Positions 28,763 through 37,420 of a stretch of DNA of 47,405 nucleotides are shown piece by piece (position 1 is the first letter of the stretch; each line of letters starts with the position of its first letter). The DNA is from Eudoraea sp. GTDB taxonomy: Bacteria > Bacteroidota > Bacteroidia > Flavobacteriales > Flavobacteriaceae. The stretch is from contig JAHEHU010000014.1 of NCBI GenBank assembly GCA_024639765.1, positions 1 to 47,405 on the forward strand, written 5' to 3'. Position numbers and translations under genes: made by a program. The notes beneath the pieces were generated by a model. It had not been told where the DNA came from and did not search any database. It was given only the letters and a program-made list of their open reading frames with translations.

Positions 28763-28796
28763 AAAAAAGGGATGTGAAAACGTCTCTTTTTTTTTG
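28763..28796 (+). terminator. Rho-independent terminator after the LRR gene
   Basis: A stem of about 11 pairs, including two G-U wobbles (AAAAAGGGATG against CGTCTCTTTTT), encloses a short TGAAAA loop and continues into a T9 tract. Confidence 0.75.
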
Positions 28797-28848
28797 TTTT
28801 ATTGATAAATCAAAAGGTTAAACAAAAATTATGATTTAATTAACTATG

Positions 28849-28862
28849 GTTGCACGTGCAAC
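28849..28862. promoter_or_regulatory. Perfect 14-bp palindrome, candidate MarR operator
   Basis: GTTGCACGTGCAAC is a perfect inverted repeat 27 bases upstream of the MarR start codon. It includes a TTG at 28850-28852 that could be the -33 element of the MarR promoter, although the 25-base spacing to the -7 box is a little long. The size and symmetry suit a MarR-family dimer, which suggests autorepression of the regulator and the efflux operon. Confidence 0.65.
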
Positions 28863-28877
28863 TAAACAATAATTATA

Positions 28878-28885
28878 TAGCTTTG
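28878..28885 (+). promoter_or_regulatory. Candidate -7 box of the MarR-efflux operon
   Basis: TAGCTTTG is a perfect TAnnTTTG match whose last base is five bases before the GTG start of the MarR gene. Transcription would begin at or within a base or two of the start codon, implying a leaderless or nearly leaderless mRNA. Confidence 0.6.
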
Positions 28886-28889
28886 CGCG

Positions 28890-29354
28890 GTGCAAGAATT
28901 AGAATTTGATATTGATCTGGAGAAGTCACTCGGACCATGGATTGGGAAGACAACTAAAATAGTAGATTACTATTTACATGAAGCCTTCCAGCAACATGGA
29001 TTGGATGTTAGCAAAGAACAAATGATCGTTCTTAAAAAACTACATCATCATGATGGACTAAATCAGAATGAATTGGCGCATCTAACATGGCGGGATAAAT
29101 CATCCCTGGCAAGATTGCTCGCCAAAATGGAACGAAAGGGATACATATTCAGGAGGCAACACGAAGCGGACAGGAGGGTAAACCTTGTTCATTTAACCGA
29201 AAGCGGCCGGCAAGTATTCCGGAATACAAGACCCATCATCCAAAAAGCTATAGATATTCTGGAAAAAGATATCAGTAAATCAGAGATAAAAAGAATGATC
29301 GAAATTCTGAAACGGATACAAGATAATTTTACGTCGGAAATCGCATCACAATAA
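28890..29354 (+). CDS. MarR-family transcriptional regulator of the RND efflux operon
   Basis: This 154-residue winged-helix protein is predicted to repress its own operon. The MarR core is visible: DYYLHEAFQQHGLDVSKEQMIVLKKL, the recognition region LNQNELAHLTWRDKSSLARLLAKMERKGYI, the wing RRQHEADRRVNLVHLTESG and a C-terminal dimerisation helix. The start is taken as GTG at 28890, because the next in-frame ATG (codon 45) would remove the dimerisation helix and homologues start at an equivalent point. The HlyD gene begins 11 bp after its stop, followed by the pump and channel, so the regulator heads a four-gene operon. Confidence 0.9.
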   Translation: MQELEFDIDLEKSLGPWIGKTTKIVDYYLHEAFQQHGLDVSKEQMIVLKKLHHHDGLNQNELAHLTWRDKSSLARLLAKMERKGYIFRRQHEADRRVNLVHLTESGRQVFRNTRPIIQKAIDILEKDISKSEIKRMIEILKRIQDNFTSEIASQ

Positions 29355-29365
29355 GAACGTATACC

Positions 29366-30499
29366 ATGAGAAAAACAATTTTATCAATAGTAGGTGTCCT
29401 AATAATCGTATTAGGTGTCTTTTTATCTAAAAAGATAGTTGATAGTAAAACCAGGCCTAAACCAAGGGTGGAAAAAGTGGTTAAGACTGTTTTTACACAA
29501 ACAGTTTCTAACGGTACAGTACCAATTATTGTACCGGCAAATGGGAATCTTACCGCTAAACGGAGGGTAGAACTCTTTGCTGAGGTACAAGGTGTTTTCA
29601 AAAAGGGGAATAAACTATTTAAAGCGGGTCAGCCATATAGTGCCGGGGAGACAATCATAAGGATAGATGCTTCTGAATATTATGCAAGCGTGCAGTCTGC
29701 CAAGAGTAATTTATATAATTTAATTACTTCCATTATGCCAGATCTAAGGTTAGATTACCCTGAGGTATATCCCAAGTGGCAAGCCTACCTTTCAAATTTT
29801 GATCTGGATAGAACTACCCCTTCGCTTCCTGCCATGACCTCGGAAAACGAGAAATATTTTATTTCAGGCCGGGGTATCCTAACGAATTATTACAATGTAA
29901 AGAATTTGGAACAGCGCCTAAGTAAGTACACCATTAGAGCACCATTTAAAGGGATACTGACAGAGGCCTTGGTGACAGAAGGTTCTCTGGTAAGGTCGGG
30001 ACAGAAACTTGGAGAATTTATAAATATGGATGTGTATGAATTGGAAGTTGCTGTAAGCAAAACCTTCAGTGATCTTTTGAAGGTTGGAGAAGTTGTAAAT
30101 CTTGTAACATTAGATCGAAATAAGACCTATAATGGAATTGTCACCAGGATCAACGGAAGAGTAGATCAGGCATCCCAGACCATTAAAGCGTTTATAGAAG
30201 TAAGTGACAGCGATCTGAAGGAAGGTATGTATTTAGAGGCAAATCTAAATGCAAAAGAGGAGGCCAATGCTATAGAAATTGATAGAAACCTGCTTTTAGA
30301 AAATGACAAGATTTTTGTTGTTCGCGATACCATACTAGATCTTATAGATGTAAAACCGGTTTATTTCTCAGATAAGAAAGTAGTGCTAAAGGAAGTGCCA
30401 GACGGTGTTACGATCATAACAAAACCAGTAGTTGGGGCGTACGCCGGGATGTTGGTAAAAGTATACAAGGGGGAGACTGCTCAAAATATTGAACAATGA
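29366..30499 (+). CDS. RND efflux periplasmic adaptor (HlyD/MFP family)
   Basis: The 377-residue adaptor would bridge the inner-membrane pump and outer-membrane channel. It has an N-terminal membrane anchor (ILSIVGVLIIVLGVFL, about 5-20) with no lipobox. A split biotinyl-lipoyl domain is visible (ANGNLTAKRRVELFAEVQGVFKKG and YTIRAPFKGILTEALVTEGSLVRSGQKLGEF), with a short helical hairpin between the halves and a beta-barrel region after about residue 220 (VAVSKTFSDLLKVGEVVNLVT). Its last four bases (ATGA) overlap the start of the RND pump gene, so translation is coupled. Confidence 0.92.
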   Translation: MRKTILSIVGVLIIVLGVFLSKKIVDSKTRPKPRVEKVVKTVFTQTVSNGTVPIIVPANGNLTAKRRVELFAEVQGVFKKGNKLFKAGQPYSAGETIIRIDASEYYASVQSAKSNLYNLITSIMPDLRLDYPEVYPKWQAYLSNFDLDRTTPSLPAMTSENEKYFISGRGILTNYYNVKNLEQRLSKYTIRAPFKGILTEALVTEGSLVRSGQKLGEFINMDVYELEVAVSKTFSDLLKVGEVVNLVTLDRNKTYNGIVTRINGRVDQASQTIKAFIEVSDSDLKEGMYLEANLNAKEEANAIEIDRNLLLENDKIFVVRDTILDLIDVKPVYFSDKKVVLKEVPDGVTIITKPVVGAYAGMLVKVYKGETAQNIEQ

Positions 30500-33400
30500 G
30501 AAATATTATCGCTTATTTCATAAAATACCATGTGGCGGTCAATGTTGTGATCATTGCCTTCTTCATATTTGGAATTGTAGGGGCATTGTCCTTAAAATCT
30601 TCCTTCTTTCCTCTTACCGATTCGAAGAATATCTCAATAAACATAACCTATCCCGGGGCTTCACCTCAGGAGATAGAAGAGGGTATTGTTTTAAAGATCG
30701 AAGATAATTTAAAAGGTCTTGAAGGCGTAGATAGAGTTACCTCTACCTCCAGAGAGAACAGCGGGAGCATCAATGTGGAAATTGAAAAAGGTAGGGACGT
30801 AGACTTTATGCTTTTGCAGGTAAAAAATGCGGTTGACCGCGTGCCAACCTTTCCAACAGGTATGGAACCCTTAGTGGTTTCTAAATTAGAGGTGGTAAGA
30901 CAGACCATCAGTTTTGCCATAAGCGGCACTAATATTCCGTTGGCAACTTTAAAACAGATTGGGCGCCAAATAGAAAACGATATTAGATCCATTGACGGAA
31001 TTTCCCAAATCAATGTTTCAGGATATCCGCAGGAAGAGATTGAAATTGCGGTAAATGAAAATAATCTGCTGGCTTATGGTATGTCCTTTACCGAAGTGGC
31101 ACAGGCCGTCTCTAATGCGAATATTCTGGTAACCGGTGGTAATATCAAGACCGATGCAGAAGAATACCTTATCAGGGCAAATAACAGGTCTTATTATGGT
31201 GACGAGCTCTCCAATTTGATCATCAGGGCAGATGCTTCGGGCCAAACTATTAGACTTAAGGATGTGGCAGTGGTCAGGGATCGATTTTCTGAAACTCCAA
31301 ACGCATCCTACTTCAATGGGGACCTCTCCGTAAGTACTACTATTACGAGTACAAACACGGAAGACCTTATTTCTTCAGCTGAAAAAGTTAGAAACTATAT
31401 TGAGGAGTTTAACCAGAAATACAATAATGTAAAATTAAATGTGGTCAGCGACCTGTCCGTTACACTTACAGAACGCACAAAACTGCTGACGGAGAATGCT
31501 ATTATGGGGATGACCCTGGTCCTTATATTCCTGTCCTTGTTTCTAAACACTCGACTGGCATTCTGGGTAGCTTTTGGCTTACCCATATCCTTTTTAGGGA
31601 TGTTTATTTTTGCCGGATATTTTGATGTGACCATCAACGTTCTGTCGCTATTTGGTATGATCATCGTGATAGGTATTCTGGTTGATGATGGAATTGTGAT
31701 AGCTGAAAATATTTATCAGCATTATGAGAAAGGGAAGTCACCTATACAGGCAGCTATAGATGGTACTATGGAGGTGCTCCCTCCAATAGTTTCGGCAATT
31801 ATCACAACAGTATTGGCCTTCTCTATATTTCTGTTCCTGGATGGTAGAATAGGAGAATTTTTCGGGGAGGTATCAGTTATTGTGATACTCACACTTGCTG
31901 TTTCCTTGATTGAAGCATTGATCATTTTGCCTGCGCATTTGGCGCACTCTAAGGCGCTGCAGGCGTCAGATAATAAACCTAAAAAAGGGATCGCCAAGGT
32001 ATTTTCTAAATTAAGGGTGATCAATCAATCTGGCGATAGGGCAATGGCCTGGTTACGGGATAAGATGTACAGCCCAACCTTGCGTTTTGCACTTAAGTAC
32101 AAATTACTAACATTTTCTTTTTTCGTTTTTGCACTGATCTTAACCTTTGGATCTGTTGGGGGTGGCATTATTCGTACCGCTTTCTTCCCACAAATAGCGA
32201 GTGACAGGGTTCAGGTAACCCTCCAAATGCCAAATGGCACCAATGAAAAGGTCACAGATTCTATCATTAGTGTAATTGAAGAAAAGGCTGAGATCGTAAA
32301 CAAGGAGTTAACGGAGCAATACCTCAAAGGCACCAATAAGATCCTTTATAAAAATGTAATTAGAAATGTGGGTCCGGGTTCATCTTCAGCAACGCTCACC
32401 ATTAATTTATTACCGGGAGAAGAACGTCCGGATGAGATACGTTCTGATATGGTCACTACGCGTCTGCGCCAATTGGTGGGACCTGTAATAGGCGTTGAAA
32501 GTTTAATTTACGGATCTGGAGGTAATTTTGGTGGCGACCCGGTTTCGGTTTCATTGTTAGGGTACAACATTGATGAGCTTAAAGGGGCAAAATCAGAATT
32601 AAAGAATGCCCTGTTGAGCAATCCTGAACTCAAGGATGTTGCAGATAATGATCCTGCGGGGATCAAAGAAATACGCCTAGAGCTTAAAGAAAATGCTTAT
32701 CTCCTAGGGTTAGATCTCAGGACCGTGATGAATCAGGTAAGGGCCGGATTTTTTGGTACTCAGGCACAACGTTTTCAGCGTGGACAAGATGAGATTCGTG
32801 TATGGGTGCGTTATGACAGAGAGAACAGATCCTCCATAACCGATCTTGATGAAATGCGCATTGTAACCCCTAATGGAAGCAGAGTGCCATTGAAAGAGAT
32901 CGCGGAGTATTCTATTGAACGAGGCGAGGTTGCTATCAATCATTTGGATGGACAACGTGAAATACAGATATCTGCAGATCTTAAAGATGCGCAAACAACC
33001 AGTGCAACTGATATTATGACAGAAATCCGAACTGTTATCATGCCGGAGATCCAGTCCAGATATCCCACTGTTACTGCTTCATACGAAGGGCAGAACAGGG
33101 AAGCAGGTAAGCTCGTAGGCTCACTTCGGTTCGTAGGTCTAACAGTGCTATTTCTGATCTATGTTACGATTGCTTTCACCTTCAGGAGTTTTAGTCAGCC
33201 TCTTATGTTACTGATCCTAATTCCTTTCAGCTTAACAGCAGTAGCCTGGGGTCATTGGATCCATAATTTTCCCATGAATATTTTATCTATGTTGGGGATC
33301 ATTGCCCTCATTGGTATCATGGTGAATGATGGCCTTGTTTTAATTGGGAAGTTTAATAATAACCTGCGAAGTGGAATGAGTTTTGACGATGCCATTTTTG

Positions 33401-33795
33401 AAGCAGGAAGATCTAGGTTTAGAGCTATTTTCTTAACATCCCTTACGACGGCTGCTGGTCTTGCTCCGTTGATATTTGAACAAAGCAGACAGGCCCAGTT
33501 TTTAATTCCAATGGCGATTTCTATAGCCTATGGTATTGGATTTGCAACCGTACTTACATTGATCATGTTACCTATTTTCTTGTCTTTCAGCAATAAGGTC
33601 AAAGTAGGAACAAAATGGTTGGCGACTGGTAATGTTATTACAAAAGAAGAAGTGGAAAGAGCTATCAAGGAACAGAAAGAGGAGGTCCATTTGCAAGATC
33701 AAATGGTATCCAAACTTCTTAAAGAACCAACCAATGGATCTCCTGCATCGGACCCAAAAAAAGATCTGGAAAAAGAATTAGAGGATACTAAATAA
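30496..33795 (+). CDS. RND-family efflux permease
   Basis: This 1099-residue inner-membrane transporter has the 12-helix RND plan with two large periplasmic loops. N-terminal helix one is followed by FPLTDSKNISINITYPGASPQEIEEGI. The helix-four proton-relay pair is present (GILVDDGIVIAENI, Asp397-Asp398). In helix ten the position of AcrB Lys940 is Asn944, followed by Asp945 (GIMVNDGLVLIGKF), as in many non-HAE1 members of the superfamily. A charged cytoplasmic tail follows the last helix (about 1035-1099). The context of MarR, adaptor and TolC argues for drug or lipid export; the substrate cannot be told. Its stop overlaps the TolC start by one base. Confidence 0.93.
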   Translation: MRNIIAYFIKYHVAVNVVIIAFFIFGIVGALSLKSSFFPLTDSKNISINITYPGASPQEIEEGIVLKIEDNLKGLEGVDRVTSTSRENSGSINVEIEKGRDVDFMLLQVKNAVDRVPTFPTGMEPLVVSKLEVVRQTISFAISGTNIPLATLKQIGRQIENDIRSIDGISQINVSGYPQEEIEIAVNENNLLAYGMSFTEVAQAVSNANILVTGGNIKTDAEEYLIRANNRSYYGDELSNLIIRADASGQTIRLKDVAVVRDRFSETPNASYFNGDLSVSTTITSTNTEDLISSAEKVRNYIEEFNQKYNNVKLNVVSDLSVTLTERTKLLTENAIMGMTLVLIFLSLFLNTRLAFWVAFGLPISFLGMFIFAGYFDVTINVLSLFGMIIVIGILVDDGIVIAENIYQHYEKGKSPIQAAIDGTMEVLPPIVSAIITTVLAFSIFLFLDGRIGEFFGEVSVIVILTLAVSLIEALIILPAHLAHSKALQASDNKPKKGIAKVFSKLRVINQSGDRAMAWLRDKMYSPTLRFALKYKLLTFSFFVFALILTFGSVGGGIIRTAFFPQIASDRVQVTLQMPNGTNEKVTDSIISVIEEKAEIVNKELTEQYLKGTNKILYKNVIRNVGPGSSSATLTINLLPGEERPDEIRSDMVTTRLRQLVGPVIGVESLIYGSGGNFGGDPVSVSLLGYNIDELKGAKSELKNALLSNPELKDVADNDPAGIKEIRLELKENAYLLGLDLRTVMNQVRAGFFGTQAQRFQRGQDEIRVWVRYDRENRSSITDLDEMRIVTPNGSRVPLKEIAEYSIERGEVAINHLDGQREIQISADLKDAQTTSATDIMTEIRTVIMPEIQSRYPTVTASYEGQNREAGKLVGSLRFVGLTVLFLIYVTIAFTFRSFSQPLMLLILIPFSLTAVAWGHWIHNFPMNILSMLGIIALIGIMVNDGLVLIGKFNNNLRSGMSFDDAIFEAGRSRFRAIFLTSLTTAAGLAPLIFEQSRQAQFLIPMAISIAYGIGFATVLTLIMLPIFLSFSNKVKVGTKWLATGNVITKEEVERAIKEQKEEVHLQDQMVSKLLKEPTNGSPASDPKKDLEKELEDTK

Positions 33796-35144
33796 TGAGG
33801 AAGTACCAAGCAATTTTTATGCTGTTAGTATTTATTGGGTTAAGTACTACGGCACAGGAGCAATTATTGTTAAAAGACGATGCCGTATCTACGGCCCTGT
33901 ACAATAACTTTGGAATTAAAGTGGCCAAGAATCAGGTTGAGATCGCAGAGAACAACCAGAGTATCCTGAACACAGGTTTCTTGCCAACGTTGACAGGAAA
34001 TGCCGGCGCTACCTACAACCGAGACGATGCTACCATTGAATTTCCGGGACAGTTGTTGGAGAATGGAGATCCACGGCCAGACGTAGTACTTGATAAGGCT
34101 GAGGCTCAACGATATAATTCCAGTCTTTCACTGGATTATACCTTATTTGATGGTTTAGGCCGTTTTTACAATTATAAAAGTCTGAAAGAGCAGTATCAAC
34201 TCTCAGAGCTACAGGCCCGGGAAACCATTGAAAATACCGTACTTCAACTATTAAGTATATATTTTGAGGTGGCCCGACTTTCAGAAAATGTCAATGTTTT
34301 TAGGCAAGCCCTGGAAGTATCAAAGGACAGGATTAAACGGGCAGAATATGCTTTTGAATTTGGCCAGAATACGAAACTGAATATTTTGAACGCTCAGGTA
34401 GACGTTACCAACGATAGTATCAACCTGTTAAATGCGCAACTACAATTGTCCAATACCAAAAGAGATTTAAATGTGGTTTTAAATCAAAATTTGAATGAGA
34501 CCTTTAGGGTAGATACTGTAGTTGCTTTTATTCCCAGGTTGCAACTAGATGAATATATTTCAAAAGCAAAGGAGAACAATGTTGCGTTATTACAAACAAA
34601 TAAGAATCTTCTGATCAATGAGTATGACATAAAAATAAGCAGATCTGGGTACCTTCCTACAGTGGGCCTTAATGGCACCTATGGATGGAATTTAAATCAA
34701 AGTGCTGCTTCTGCGTTTTTCCCGGGAACCAATAACCAGACCTATAACCTCAATATTGGTGCACGGTTAACCTGGAACCTTTTTGATGGTGGGAGTACTA
34801 CCGTACGGGTTAAAAATGCGAAGATCGCATATGAAAACCAGGAGTTGCTCAAAAAGCAAATAGAAATAGAGGTAGAACGAGACATTCTTAACGCACTGAA
34901 TATTTATGAAAATAGATTGAATATTTATGCCATACAGGAACAAAATGTGATCACTAATGAGAATAATTTTATTCGTTCCCGTGAACAGTTCCAATTAGGT
35001 CAGATCACTTCTATTGAATTCAGACAGGCACAGATCAATTTGCTGAATGCATTAACTAATAAGAATTTGGCGAAATATGATGCCAAACTTGCCGAACTCC
35101 AATTACTTCAGCTCACCGGACAATTACTGAACGTAGAATTATAA
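33795..35144 (+). CDS. TolC-family outer-membrane efflux channel
   Basis: The 449-residue protein completes the tripartite pump. A signal peptide (MRKYQAIFMLLVFIGLSTTAQ) is followed by two homologous halves of TolC (OEP) type: LKDDAVSTALYNNFGIKVAKNQVEIAENN.SILNTGFLPTL in the first, and ISKAKENNVALLQTNKNLLINEYDIKISRSGYLPTVGLNGTYGWN in the second. The long helices VFRQALEVSKDRIKRAEYAFEFGQ and NFIRSREQFQLGQITSIEFRQAQINLLNA are also typical. The ATG shares its A with the stop of the pump gene. No terminator follows before the CPXCG gene 8 bp downstream. Confidence 0.93.
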   Translation: MRKYQAIFMLLVFIGLSTTAQEQLLLKDDAVSTALYNNFGIKVAKNQVEIAENNQSILNTGFLPTLTGNAGATYNRDDATIEFPGQLLENGDPRPDVVLDKAEAQRYNSSLSLDYTLFDGLGRFYNYKSLKEQYQLSELQARETIENTVLQLLSIYFEVARLSENVNVFRQALEVSKDRIKRAEYAFEFGQNTKLNILNAQVDVTNDSINLLNAQLQLSNTKRDLNVVLNQNLNETFRVDTVVAFIPRLQLDEYISKAKENNVALLQTNKNLLINEYDIKISRSGYLPTVGLNGTYGWNLNQSAASAFFPGTNNQTYNLNIGARLTWNLFDGGSTTVRVKNAKIAYENQELLKKQIEIEVERDILNALNIYENRLNIYAIQEQNVITNENNFIRSREQFQLGQITSIEFRQAQINLLNALTNKNLAKYDAKLAELQLLQLTGQLLNVEL

Positions 35145-35152
35145 ATTGGCCT

Positions 35153-35335
35153 ATGCTCGAGCATTTTTTTCAATGTCCGTATTGCTGGGAAGAGATCTCA
35201 ATGCTCTTAGATGTTTCGGTCTCGGATCAAACCTATGTGGAAGACTGTGAGGTGTGCTGCAATCCTATCGAAATTTTGGTCCAGTTCAATGATCAGGAAC
35301 TTCAGGGATTTCAAGCTTTGCCACTAGAACAGTAA
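35153..35335 (+). CDS. Small CPXCG-motif cysteine-rich protein
   Basis: This 60-residue protein has the family pattern FFQCPYCWEEISMLLD with a second pair EDCEVCCNPIEI, giving two CxxC-type knuckles that could bind one zinc ion. The acidic middle (SVSDQTYVEDCE) and hydrophobic C-terminal strand are typical of the CPXCG small-protein family, whose function is not known. It begins 8 bp after the TolC gene and may ride on the efflux operon transcript. The 94 bp after it separate it from the symporter genes. Confidence 0.85.
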   Translation: MLEHFFQCPYCWEEISMLLDVSVSDQTYVEDCEVCCNPIEILVQFNDQELQGFQALPLEQ

Positions 35336-35429
35336 CACTATTTTCAATTCTTTTTCGATTACACTCTCCTGAGGAAGCAATTCCCGTATAATTTAGTATT
35401 TTTCTGCTGGCTTACTTCAATCTGCAGCG

Positions 35430-35690
35430 ATGGATACAAAACAAAAAAAGGCAACCGCCTATTGGAAAGAGAACGTACGGTACTTAATAATCTTGTTAAG
35501 CATATGGTTCCTGGTTTCCTTTGGTGCGGGAATTCTATTTAAGGAAACCCTCAATACCATAAAGGTTGGTGGGTTTGGGCTGGGGTTCTGGTTTGCACAA
35601 CAAGGTGCTATATATGTTTTTGTGATCCTGATTTTTGTCTATGTCCGACTGATGAACAAACTCGATAAGAAATATGGATATGATGAGTAG
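35430..35690 (+). CDS. Na+/substrate symporter small subunit (DUF4212)
   Basis: The 86-residue protein has two membrane helices (about 19-37 and 50-75). It also shows the family signature YWKENVRYLIILLSIWFLVSF and the segment GFGLGFWFAQQGAIYVFVILIFVYV. DUF4212 proteins are encoded directly before large sodium:solute symporter subunits and are thought to assemble with them. Here the symporter follows after 28 bp. I found no perfect promoter; TATTTTTC about 30 bases upstream is a one-mismatch -7 box. Confidence 0.92.
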   Translation: MDTKQKKATAYWKENVRYLIILLSIWFLVSFGAGILFKETLNTIKVGGFGLGFWFAQQGAIYVFVILIFVYVRLMNKLDKKYGYDE

Positions 35691-35718
35691 TCATTTCATA
35701 AAACCAATAGCTTAGACT

Positions 35719-37410
35719 ATGGATGTACAAAGTTGGACCCTGCTTTTGGTCATTATTTCATTTACTATTTATATAGGTATTGCTATTTGGTCCAGGGCGA
35801 GTTCAACGAGCGATTTTTATATTGCCGGAGGCCATGTACCAGCATTGGCCAACGGCCTGGCCACAGCCGCTGATTGGATGTCTGCAGCGTCTTTTTTGGG
35901 TATGGCTGGTCTTCTGTCTTTTACCGGTTATGATGGTTCTGTTTATCTAATGGGGTGGACCGGTGGCTATGTACTGCTTGCGCTTCTCTTGGCTCCATAT
36001 CTTAGGAAATTTGGTAAGTTCACCGTGCCCGACTTTATTGGCGACCGTTATTATTCTAATATTACCAGATCCGTAGCTGTGGTTTGTGCCTTGTTAGTGT
36101 CCTTTACCTATGTAGCCGGACAGATGCGTGGCGTAGGCCTTGTGTTCTCGCGTTTTTTGGAAGTACCTATTAACACCGGTGTTATGATAGGCATGATCAT
36201 CGTACTTTTTTATGCCGTTCTGGGTGGGATGAAAGGTATTACCTATACCCAGGTGGCCCAGTATTGTGTACTGATCTTTGCCTTTATGGTCCCCGCTATT
36301 TTTATCTCCATACAAATGACAGGGAATCCTGTTCCACAATTGGGGATGGGGGCAGAGGTATTGGGTGAAGAGATCTCATTATTGGATAAGCTGGATGGGC
36401 TCTCAACAGATCTTGGTTTTACAGCCTATACGGATGGATCTAAGGCCATGATCGATGTATTTTGTATCACGGCAGCATTGATGGTTGGTACTGCAGGATT
36501 ACCACATGTAATTGTACGTTTCTTTACGGTGCCCAATGTACGCGATGCCCGTAAATCGGCGGGTTACGCCTTGCTCTTTATTGCTATTTTATACACCACT
36601 GCTCCGGCGGTCGCTGTTTTTGCGAGAACAAACCTGCTGGAGACCGTCAGTGATCAACCTTATGAAGATATGCCGCCCTGGTTCCAAAAATGGGAAACAA
36701 CGGGTTTAATAGTTTTCAATGATAAGAATAAAGATGGGCTTATTCAGTATGTGGGTGATGCTGATAAAAATGAATTAACCGTAGATCCGGATATTACCGT
36801 CTTGGCCAACCCGGAGATCGCCGACCTTCCAAATTGGGTAATAGCACTGGTAGCTGCAGGTGGTTTGGCAGCGGCCCTATCAACGGCCGCCGGACTTTTA
36901 CTAGTGATCTCAACAGCTATTTCACACGATCTGATCAAAAAGCAATGGAAGCCGAACATTTCGGATAGAGCAGAACTTATTTTTGCAAGATTATCTGCGG
37001 TAGTTGCGGTGTGCATTGCAGGGTATTTTGGAATCAATCCACCCGATTTTGTGGCAGCCACCGTGGCGTTGGCATTTGGGCTGGCCGCTGCTTCCTTTTT
37101 TCCCGCTATCATTTTGGGAATTTTCTATAAGAAGATGAACAAGGAAGGGGCCACTGCAGGCATGGTAGTAGGCATATTGATAATGCTCTATTATATGTTG
37201 AAATTTAAGTTCGATATGTTTGGGGGTGGCAGTGAGGAAGACTGGTGGTTCGGAATTTCTCCCGAAGGCTTTGGAACTGTGGCAATGTTGCTTAATTTTA
37301 TGGTATCCCTTGTTATTTCGACATTTACAAAAGATCCACCGGAAAAGGTGCAACAAATAGTAGAAACCATTCGGTTACCCAAGAATGCCGGAAGAGCTAG
37401 TTCACATTAA
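35719..37410 (+). CDS. Sodium:solute symporter large subunit (VC_2705/acetate-type)
   Basis: The 563-residue membrane protein is of the SSS family, with about 13 helices. Visible signatures are DFYIAGGHVPALANGLATAADWMSAASF, GWTGGYVLLALLLAPYLRKFGKFTVPDFIGDRY, AVLGGMKGITYTQVAQYC, GLPHVIVRFFTVPNVRDARKSAGYA and AAGGLAAALSTAAGLLLVISTAISHD. A hydrophilic insert (about 310-370, containing DKNKDGLIQYVGDADKNE) is usual for this subgroup. Small-subunit gene upstream and acetyl-CoA synthetase 10 bp downstream indicate uptake of acetate or a similar short-chain acid. The substrate is inferred from context only. Confidence 0.92.
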   Translation: MDVQSWTLLLVIISFTIYIGIAIWSRASSTSDFYIAGGHVPALANGLATAADWMSAASFLGMAGLLSFTGYDGSVYLMGWTGGYVLLALLLAPYLRKFGKFTVPDFIGDRYYSNITRSVAVVCALLVSFTYVAGQMRGVGLVFSRFLEVPINTGVMIGMIIVLFYAVLGGMKGITYTQVAQYCVLIFAFMVPAIFISIQMTGNPVPQLGMGAEVLGEEISLLDKLDGLSTDLGFTAYTDGSKAMIDVFCITAALMVGTAGLPHVIVRFFTVPNVRDARKSAGYALLFIAILYTTAPAVAVFARTNLLETVSDQPYEDMPPWFQKWETTGLIVFNDKNKDGLIQYVGDADKNELTVDPDITVLANPEIADLPNWVIALVAAGGLAAALSTAAGLLLVISTAISHDLIKKQWKPNISDRAELIFARLSAVVAVCIAGYFGINPPDFVAATVALAFGLAAASFFPAIILGIFYKKMNKEGATAGMVVGILIMLYYMLKFKFDMFGGGSEEDWWFGISPEGFGTVAMLLNFMVSLVISTFTKDPPEKVQQIVETIRLPKNAGRASSH

Positions 37411-37420
37411 ATAAAGTAGG

